5,853 nucleotides of DNA from Candidatus Rokuibacteriota bacterium (GTDB lineage: Bacteria; Methylomirabilota; Methylomirabilia; Rokubacteriales; CSP1-6), in the NCBI GenBank assembly GCA_016179165.1, contig JACORX010000223.1, positions 1 through 5,853 of the forward strand, read 5' to 3'. Below are positions 1 to 5,853 of the stretch, piece by piece. Each line of letters opens with the position of its first letter. Within the stretch, counting starts at the first letter, position 1. The notes beneath the pieces are model-generated. The model worked only from the letters and a program-made list of their open reading frames with translations. It did not search any database and was not told the origin of the DNA. The translations under genes and the position numbers were made by a program.

Positions 1-16
1 AGAGGAGACATAGCCC
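1..16 (+). promoter_or_regulatory. Ribosome binding site for the oxidoreductase gene, possible end of an upstream gene
   Basis: A strong Shine-Dalgarno match, GAGGAG at 2-7, lies 9 nt before a GTG at 17-19 and supports that GTG as the start. A TAG at 11-13 is in frame with GAG GAG ACA before it, so it could be the stop codon of a gene running into the window from the left. That would make the oxidoreductase a downstream member of an operon, but only ten bases of the upstream frame are visible, so this part is speculative. Confidence 0.6.
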
Positions 17-1105
17 GTGGCTCCATCGACCCGCACCGTCGGCATCGTCGGGCTCGGCTTCGGCCGCGCCCACATCCCCGCCTTCCAATCGCACGGCTGC
101 GAGGTTGTGGCGGTCTGCCAGCGCGACCAGGTCGCCGCGCGTAAGGTCGCCGAGCGCTACGGGGTCCCGCGGGTCTTCGAGCGCTGGGAGCAGATGCTGG
201 AACAGGCGCGGCCCGACATCGTCGTGATTGCCGCGCCGCCCGCGTTGCACCGCCCCATCGCCGTCGAGGCACTTGCCGCCGGGGCGCACGTGCTCTGCGA
301 GAAGCCCCTGGCGATGGACGCCGCCGACGCGCGCGCCATGGTCGAGGCGGCCCAGCGCGCGAAGCGCACGGCCATGACCTGCTTCAACTGGCGCTTCCCG
401 GCGGCGATGCAACGCCTGCACGCCATGGTCGAGGCCGGCTTCCTCGGGCGGCTCTTCCACGTCAACCTGCGGTATTTCGGTCCGCGTTTCGCCGACGAGG
501 AGGTCGCGCCGACGTGGCGGATGGACCGCGCCCAGGCCGGCCACGGCGCGATGGGGGACATGGGCGTGCACCTGGTCGACCTCGTGCGCTGGCACTTCGG
601 GGAATTCAAGCGGCTGACGGCGCAGGCCGGGATCGCTCACCCGTCGCGCACGGTTCCGGGAGGTGGCAGGGCGGGGGACGCCGAGGACTACTGCGCGGTC
701 ACGGGCGAGCTCGTCTCGGGCGCCCTGGTGACGCTGGTCGCGAGCCGCGTCGCGCGGGGCGTTACCCAGCAGACGATCGAAGCGTACGGCACCGACGGGG
801 CGCTCCAGTACCGCCTCGACCGGGGCACGCCGCGCTGGTGGCGCGGCGAGCTGCGCGCCGTCGGCAGGAGCGGAAGTTTCGCGCCCGTCAAGGCGCCCGC
901 GGGTCTGCCGAAGAGCGCCGGGGAAGGCGACCCGCTCGAGGTGGTGGGAAAGACCACGATCGCGCCTCTCGTGAAGCGCTTCCTTGCCGCGACCCGCACG
1001 GGGCAGAGCCCGTCGCCTTCCTTCGAGGATGGCCTGCGCGCCCAGGCCGTGCTGGACGCGGTGCTCGAGTCCATTGCGTCCGGCGGCCGGATGGTGTCTA
1101 TTTAG
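17..1105 (+). CDS. Gfo/Idh/MocA-family NAD(P)-dependent oxidoreductase
   Basis: This 362-residue protein is a probable cytoplasmic dehydrogenase that oxidises or reduces a hydroxyl/keto group on a sugar, cyclitol or related compound with NAD(P). The N-terminal Rossmann fold (about residues 6-125) opens with VGLGFGRAHIPAF (residues 11-23), a GxGxxG nucleotide-binding loop. It then carries the family's CEKPLAM motif (94-100), whose Lys96 is the usual catalytic lysine. The C-terminal half (about 130-362) has the second family signature, GDMGVHLVDL (180-189), with Asp181 and His185 at the expected catalytic positions. Length is normal for the family (about 330-390). The GTG start is preferred because of the GAGGAG upstream and because the Rossmann strand begins only a few residues later. 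The acyl-CoA dehydrogenase gene follows after 32 bp on the same strand, suggesting co-transcription. The family assignment is firm; the substrate cannot be deduced, since members range from inositol and glucose-fructose dehydrogenases to biliverdin reductase. Confidence 0.93.
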   Translation: MAPSTRTVGIVGLGFGRAHIPAFQSHGCEVVAVCQRDQVAARKVAERYGVPRVFERWEQMLEQARPDIVVIAAPPALHRPIAVEALAAGAHVLCEKPLAMDAADARAMVEAAQRAKRTAMTCFNWRFPAAMQRLHAMVEAGFLGRLFHVNLRYFGPRFADEEVAPTWRMDRAQAGHGAMGDMGVHLVDLVRWHFGEFKRLTAQAGIAHPSRTVPGGGRAGDAEDYCAVTGELVSGALVTLVASRVARGVTQQTIEAYGTDGALQYRLDRGTPRWWRGELRAVGRSGSFAPVKAPAGLPKSAGEGDPLEVVGKTTIAPLVKRFLAATRTGQSPSPSFEDGLRAQAVLDAVLESIASGGRMVSI

Positions 1106-1124
1106 GCCACACACTCACGACCCT

Positions 1125-1130
1125 GGAGGG
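1125..1130 (+). promoter_or_regulatory. Ribosome binding site that fixes the acyl-CoA dehydrogenase start
   Basis: GGAGGG lies 7 nt before the ATG at 1138-1140. The reading frame of the dehydrogenase stays open upstream to about 514, inside the oxidoreductase gene. This strong site, together with the absence of dehydrogenase-like sequence before it, places the true start at 1138. Confidence 0.8.
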
Positions 1131-1137
1131 GCTCCCG

Positions 1138-2346
<1,209 letters not shown>

Positions 2347-2348
2347 CG

Positions 2349-2472
2349 CAGGCCGCTGAAAAGGGCCCATCTGCTTCGTTGGCGCCCTCGGCTGCACGCT
2401 CAACGTACAGGAGTACGCTTCGCGTGCGGCCTTCGGACGCCGCCTCGCATCTGGACCCTTTTGAGCGGCCTG
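2349..2472. repeat. 124-bp imperfect palindrome filling a convergent intergenic gap
   Basis: The segment is symmetric about 2410.5 without any gap in the alignment: I count 41 Watson-Crick pairs out of 62 plus 2 G-T pairs. The outer arms are the strongest: 2349-2357 pairs with 2464-2472 and 2359-2365 with 2456-2462, with one mismatch between them. An inner block, GCACGC (2394-2399), pairs with GCGTGC (2422-2427), and the tip is CGTAC-AGGA-GTACG (2404-2417). The element starts 2 bp after the dehydrogenase stop codon and ends at the base next to the transporter stop codon, so it occupies 124 of the 126 bp. There is no sign of a transposase or target duplication. It may be a dispersed repeat (REP- or MITE-like) or a large RNA hairpin; I recall similar intergenic palindromes in other GC-rich bacteria but cannot verify this here. 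Confidence 0.85.
2349..2472. terminator. Possible bidirectional transcription terminator
   Basis: Two convergent genes end on either side of this palindrome, which is the usual place for a shared terminator. On each strand the descending arm contains CCC followed by TTTT (2456-2462 on +, complement of 2359-2365 on -). The T tracts are paired with A tracts inside the outer stem and the inner pairing is interrupted, so this is not a textbook intrinsic terminator. The function is inferred from position and folding. Confidence 0.4.
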
Positions 2473-3363
2473 TCAGAGCTGGAGTAAGGCTAATCCCGCG
2501 ACCGTCACGAGCGTTCCGAAGACGGCGCGGGCGGTCAGTCGCTCGCCGAGGAAGATGAGCCCGAGGGGAATCGCGAAGAGCGGCGCGGTCGAGGACAGCA
2601 CGGCGGCGACAGCGATATCGGCGAACTTCACCCCCGTGACGAAAAGCACCGAGCTTGCCGCCGTGATCGCGCCGAGGAGGCCGACGCGTGCCAGCACGCC
2701 TCGGCTTACGCGTCCCATCATGGCTGGCGCGCCCCAGCCCCAGGGTGTCGCCATCAGCAGGAGACCGGCGAGAGGCAGCCTGACCGCTTGGGCCGTGACA
2801 GCGTCGAGCGAGCCCATGGCGGGTTTCAGCACGAGGAGAGACACGGCCCAGGCGGCAGCTGCTGCCGTCGCCGCGGCCAGGCCAAGTCGGGTGCGGTCCT
2901 CGTGTGGGCCGTCGGCCGGGCGAGTCTGCACGATGAGCGCCAGCCCCGAGAGCGTCACGAGCGAGCCCGCGACCACCTTCGCCGTGATGGGCTCGCCGAG
3001 GAAGACCGCGGCCAGGACTGCCCCCATCAAGGGATAGGTCATGGACACCGTCATGGCGCGCGCCAAGCCCAGGAAACGCGCGCTCTCGAAGAAGAGGACA
3101 TCGCCCACGGCGATGGCCAGCACGATCGAGACGGCCAGCAGGGCGAAGGTTCCCGCCGACATGGCCCCGAGTTGCGCGAGGCCGCCGGTGGCGAGCACCC
3201 ATGCCAGGAGCAGCCAACCGCCGATGAGCGAGCGGAGCACGCTGACGGCGACGGAGTTGAGCGGCGGGCACACGGTACGGACCAGGAGGCTGGTTGCCGC
3301 CCAGGTGATCGCCGAGCCGAGCGCGCACAGCGCGCCTACCGCCTGCGGAGATAGGAAAGTCAC
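2473..3363 (-). CDS. EamA/DMT-superfamily transporter, ten transmembrane helices
   Basis: This 296-residue inner-membrane protein has the classic drug/metabolite transporter layout of two tandem EamA domains (about residues 8-145 and 158-296). About ten hydrophobic segments can be drawn, roughly 8-30, 35-58, 70-90, 98-120, 127-146, 160-180, 188-207, 223-243, 247-270 and 277-296. The internal duplication is visible: FLGEPITAK (121-129) and FLGERLTAR (271-279) lie exactly 150 residues apart, and each is followed by a similar G(S/T)LVT(L/V)(S/A)GLAL helix. Length matches the family. The GTG start (complement of 3361-3363) has AAGGA 6 nt upstream. Such proteins export or import small metabolites, amino acids or nucleotide sugars, and the substrate cannot be predicted. 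It is transcribed away from the AceE-like gene, with which it shares a 52-bp upstream spacer, and converges on the dehydrogenase gene. Confidence 0.92.
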   Translation of the reverse strand: MTFLSPQAVGALCALGSAITWAATSLLVRTVCPPLNSVAVSVLRSLIGGWLLLAWVLATGGLAQLGAMSAGTFALLAVSIVLAIAVGDVLFFESARFLGLARAMTVSMTYPLMGAVLAAVFLGEPITAKVVAGSLVTLSGLALIVQTRPADGPHEDRTRLGLAAATAAAAAWAVSLLVLKPAMGSLDAVTAQAVRLPLAGLLLMATPWGWGAPAMMGRVSRGVLARVGLLGAITAASSVLFVTGVKFADIAVAAVLSSTAPLFAIPLGLIFLGERLTARAVFGTLVTVAGLALLQL

Positions 3364-3415
3364 GCCGGGTCCTTACGATACCAGACGCCGCGGAATGCGA
3401 TAAGGTATTGGGCCA
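3364..3415. promoter_or_regulatory. Short divergent control region between transporter and AceE-like genes
   Basis: These 52 bp must carry the 5' signals for two divergent genes unless promoters lie inside the coding regions. The transporter's AAGGA Shine-Dalgarno is the complement of 3370-3374. The AceE-like gene has a weaker AAGG at 3402-3405, 10 nt before its ATG. A TACGAT at 3374-3379 matches four of six bases of a -10 hexamer on the + strand, but no convincing -35 box was found. ATACC (3378-3382) and GGTAT (3404-3408) form a 5-bp inverted repeat and CGATA recurs at 3376-3380 and 3398-3402; these are short enough to be chance. Confidence 0.4.
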
Positions 3416-5725
3416 ATGGTTTCCGCCGGACCACGCGCCGAAGTGAGCGTCCTCGAGAGCATCCAGCGCCGGGTGCTCTGGCTCGCCACGCTCGCCGTCC
3501 ACCACGCCAACACCCGCCCCAACCCCGACGGCACGAAGGTCGGGGGGCACCAGCCATCGTCCTCCTCGGTGGTGAGCCTCATGACGGCGCTCTACTTCAG
3601 CGCGCTCCGGGAAGGGGACGTGGTGGCGTCGAAGGCGCATGCTTCGCCCGTGCTCTACGCGATCGAGTACCTGCGCGGGCGTCTAACGGCCGACGATCTC
3701 CAGAGCCTGCGTGCGCTCGGAGGCCTCCAGGCCTACCCGAGCCGCACGAAGAATCCCTCCATCATCGACCTCTCTGCGGGCTCGATGGGGTTGGGCGCGG
3801 TGACAGCTACCTTCGCCGCGATGGCGCGCCGCTACGTCAGCGACCACTGGGGCGAGCGCACGGGCGGACGCTTCATCGCCATGGTGGGCGACGCCGAGCT
3901 CGACGAAGGCAACGTCTGGGAGTCGCTCCTCGAGGAGCACGTGGCGGGGCTGGGCGAACTCCTCTGGATTGTGGACATGAATCGCCAGAGCCTCGACCGC
4001 GTCACGGCCGACGGCCGTCGCCGCCAGATCGCGGAGTGGTTCGGCGCCGCCGGCTGGCGCGTCATCGAGCTGCGCTGGGGGCGGCGGCTCCAGGCGCTCT
4101 TCGCCAGGCGGGGAGGGCCGCGTCTTCGCGCCCGCCTCGAGACCATGGCCAACTCGGAGTACCAGGCGCTGCTTCGACGTCCCGCAGGCATGGTGAGAAA
4201 GGCGCTCGTCACGGCTCCCGACGGGCAAGTGGACGGAGCGCTGGACCGGTTCGTAGGAGATCTCTCCGACGAGGCGCTGGCCGCTGTCGTCGCCGACCTG
4301 GGAGGTCACGATCTCCCGCTGATCCTCGATGCCTTCGAAGAGGCCGGGCAGGAGCGGGAGAGACCCAGCGTCATCCTGGCGCAGACCATCAAGGGCTGGG
4401 GGCTGCCGCTGGCGGGCGATCCCATGAACCACGGCGCGCTCTTGACGGGAGCGCAGATGGAGACGCTGCGCGAATCGCTGGGCGTGTCCGCGGGAATGGA
4501 ATGGAGCGCCTTCGCCGAGTCGAGCCCGGAAGCGCGATGGATCCGGAGCCGGCCCGCGCCCTTCTCCGAACGTCCGCTCCGCGGTAAGGCGCCCGTCATA
4601 CCTGATGGCCTGGACGAAGGCTACCCGCCGCAGGCCTCGAGCCAGGAGGCCTTCGGCCGCGCGCTCGGCCGGCTCGCCCGCCTGCCCGCGGGCGAGCACA
4701 TCGTCACCTTCTCGGCCGACGTTGCTGTGACGACCCACCTCGCGGGCTGGATCAATCGGAAGAGCGTCTGGGCGCCCTCGGCGCGGCCCGACTTCTTCGC
4801 CGAGACGCCGCAGGCGATCCAGTGGAAGGAGTCCCCGGCGGGCCAGCACGTCGAGCTCGGCATAGCCGAGCACAACCTCTTCCTGGCGCTGGGCGCCTTC
4901 GGGCTTTCGCGCGAGCTGTCCGGCGTGCAGCTCCTGCCCATCGGCACGCTGTACGACCCTTTCATTACGCGCGGGCTCGACGCCCTCTACCACGCGCTCT
5001 ACGCCGGAGCAAAGTTCATCGTCGTCGCGACGCCGTCCGGCGTGAGTCTCTCGCCCGAGGGTGGGGCGCACCAGTCCGTCATCACTCCCGGGATCGGCGT
5101 GGCGCTGCCCGCGATCGCGTACTACGAGCCCGCCTTCGCGCTGGAGGTCGAGTGGATTCTCCTCGACGCGCTCGCCTCGCTCCTCGACCGCGAGAGGGGC
5201 GAGAGCCTCTACCTGCGCCTGTCCACCAAGCCCGTGGACCAGTCGCTGGCGCCCGCGCCGGGCCCGGAGTATCGCCGCGCCGTGCTCAAGGGCGGCTACC
5301 GGCTGATCGACGCGTGCGGGGAGCCGGGCTGGGATCCCGAAGAGAACGCCGTCCACCTGTTCGCCGCAGGCGTCATGGTGTCCGAGGCGGTGGAAGCGGC
5401 GAGGGCGCTTCGCGCCGAGGGCGTCCTCGCCAGCGTCTTCGTGGTCACGAGCCCCGACAAGCTCTACCGGGGGCTTCGCGACCCGCGCCCGTATCTGGAG
5501 GAACTGGTGACGGCGGAGGAGGAGGGCGTGCCGGTCGTCTCAGTTCACGACGGCCATTCGCACGGGCTCGCGTTCCTCGGCTCGGCGCTTGGCGTCCCCC
5601 AGCAGGCTCTCGGTGTGGACCACTTCGGCCAGTCCGGCAGCCGCCGCGATCTCTACGCCCACTATGGCATCGACGCGCCCGCCATCACCCGCGCCGCCCT
5701 GACCCTGCTCGGGCGCGCTCACTAG
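3416..5725 (+). CDS. AceE-like thiamine diphosphate enzyme (homodimeric pyruvate dehydrogenase E1 / transketolase family)
   Basis: This 769-residue protein is predicted to bind thiamine diphosphate (TPP) and Mg2+ and to decarboxylate a 2-oxo acid, or to transfer a ketol/acyl unit. In order it shows GGH (His45) and KAHASP (His75), which match the AceE active-site histidines in GGH and GHISP. SMGLG follows at 123-127. The TPP/Mg motif is GDAELDEGN (158-166) with its paired Asn189 in IVDMNRQSLD, closely paralleling AceE GDGEMDEP and INCNLQRLD. IKGWGL (325-330) with His339 matches the AceE active-site loop. The pyrimidine-binding domain (about 408-600) holds the cofactor-activating Glu485 in LGIAEHN. 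The C-terminal domain ends with GVDHFGQSGSRRDLYAHYGID (733-753), similar to AceE GTDGFGRSDSRENL. AceE proteins are about 887 residues; this one lacks about 60 residues at the N-terminus. ATG 3416 is the first start in frame after a weak AAGG; an in-frame GTG at codon 10 is an alternative. No E2 or E3 gene adjoins it. The superfamily is certain; pyruvate as substrate is inferred. Confidence 0.88.
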   Translation: MVSAGPRAEVSVLESIQRRVLWLATLAVHHANTRPNPDGTKVGGHQPSSSSVVSLMTALYFSALREGDVVASKAHASPVLYAIEYLRGRLTADDLQSLRALGGLQAYPSRTKNPSIIDLSAGSMGLGAVTATFAAMARRYVSDHWGERTGGRFIAMVGDAELDEGNVWESLLEEHVAGLGELLWIVDMNRQSLDRVTADGRRRQIAEWFGAAGWRVIELRWGRRLQALFARRGGPRLRARLETMANSEYQALLRRPAGMVRKALVTAPDGQVDGALDRFVGDLSDEALAAVVADLGGHDLPLILDAFEEAGQERERPSVILAQTIKGWGLPLAGDPMNHGALLTGAQMETLRESLGVSAGMEWSAFAESSPEARWIRSRPAPFSERPLRGKAPVIPDGLDEGYPPQASSQEAFGRALGRLARLPAGEHIVTFSADVAVTTHLAGWINRKSVWAPSARPDFFAETPQAIQWKESPAGQHVELGIAEHNLFLALGAFGLSRELSGVQLLPIGTLYDPFITRGLDALYHALYAGAKFIVVATPSGVSLSPEGGAHQSVITPGIGVALPAIAYYEPAFALEVEWILLDALASLLDRERGESLYLRLSTKPVDQSLAPAPGPEYRRAVLKGGYRLIDACGEPGWDPEENAVHLFAAGVMVSEAVEAARALRAEGVLASVFVVTSPDKLYRGLRDPRPYLEELVTAEEEGVPVVSVHDGHSHGLAFLGSALGVPQQALGVDHFGQSGSRRDLYAHYGIDAPAITRAALTLLGRAH

Positions 5726-5853
5726 CCCGGATACGACGCGCGAGGCGGGCGGGTCCTGTCGTCGGGGGCGGCCGCGGCGCGGCCAGCTTCGCCACCCTAC
5801 GCATGCGTGAATCGCAGCCCTGCGGGCTGCGGACACTTGCGAAGGGCCCACTC
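5726..5853. other. Gene-free tail with clustered small hairpins
   Basis: No credible coding sequence was seen in these 128 bp. They contain a 5-bp inverted repeat (ACGAC 5733-5737 with GTCGT 5758-5762), a GC-only hairpin (GGCCGC 5770-5775 with GCGGCC 5779-5784), a 10-bp perfect palindrome (ACGCATGCGT 5799-5808) and the strong stem-loop listed separately. CTTCGC (5787-5792) and GCGAAG (5839-5844) enclose the last two. The region ends at the window edge, so a larger repeat could be cut off. Confidence 0.55.
5813..5831 (+). terminator. Stem-loop downstream of the AceE-like gene, terminator candidate
   Basis: CGCAGCCC (5813-5820) and GGGCTGCG (5824-5831) form a perfect 8-bp stem with a TGC loop, 88 bp after the AceE-like stop codon. 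No T run follows (the next bases are GACACTTGC), so it would be an atypical terminator or part of a dispersed repeat. Confidence 0.4.

Noticed and set aside
514..1137. Upstream extension of the acyl-CoA dehydrogenase frame, which stays open back to 514
   Set aside because: It overlaps the oxidoreductase gene, the translation is Arg/Gly/Ala-rich low-complexity sequence with no dehydrogenase features, and a strong ribosome binding site marks the ATG at 1138.
3683..5356. Open frame of 557 codons antisense to the AceE-like gene
   Set aside because: Same artefact of strong GC bias: no recognisable domain, low-complexity composition, and complete overlap with a gene whose catalytic motifs are intact.
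3416..5725. Assignment of the large enzyme as an ordinary transketolase or DXP synthase
   Set aside because: The GDAELDEGN...MNRQSLD block, the KAHASP histidine and the C-terminal GVDHFGQSGSRRDL segment follow AceE more closely; only the GIAEHN segment looks transketolase/DXS-like, and it is shared across the superfamily.
5842..5850. AAGGGCCCA shared by the end of the window and the left arm of the palindrome (2361-2369)
   Set aside because: Nine bases centred on the palindrome GGGCCC are likely by chance in GC-rich DNA, and the flanking bases diverge at once; a truncated second copy cannot be shown.

Overview
The window is a GC-rich stretch of bacterial chromosome (G and C dominate third codon positions, and long spurious open frames run opposite and alongside the real genes). 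It holds four complete protein genes and two short non-coding segments rich in inverted repeats. No rRNA, tRNA, CRISPR array, transposase or phage gene was seen. The gene content, with an ACAD10/11-type acyl-CoA dehydrogenase, an AceE-like thiamine diphosphate enzyme and strong GC bias, fits an environmental bacterium with a large catabolic repertoire. A Rokubacteria/Methylomirabilota-like or proteobacterial soil lineage is a guess and is not shown by the sequence.

Layout. Positions 17-1105 (+) encode a Gfo/Idh/MocA-family NAD(P)-dependent oxidoreductase starting at GTG. After a 32-bp gap, 1138-2346 (+) encodes an acyl-CoA dehydrogenase of the ACAD10/11 type; the two are probably one transcription unit. 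A 126-bp gap to the next, convergent gene is filled almost exactly by a 124-bp imperfect palindrome (2349-2472), which is the most unusual DNA structure in the window. Positions 2473-3363 (-) encode a ten-helix EamA/DMT-family transporter. A 52-bp spacer separates it from a divergent gene at 3416-5725 (+), which encodes a 769-residue thiamine diphosphate enzyme. That enzyme resembles the homodimeric pyruvate dehydrogenase E1 (AceE) but has a short N-terminus. The last 128 bp (5726-5853) have no gene and contain several small hairpins.

How the genes work together. The first two genes could act in one catabolic route (a sugar- or polyol-like oxidation and an acyl-CoA oxidation), but no substrate can be named from sequence. 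The transporter and the AceE-like gene share an intergenic control region. No E2 (lipoyl acyltransferase) or E3 gene is present beside the AceE-like gene, so whether it works in a pyruvate dehydrogenase complex or alone is the main open biological question. I found no clear evidence of a wholly new multi-gene system; the AceE-like enzyme and the palindrome are the two items most worth following up.
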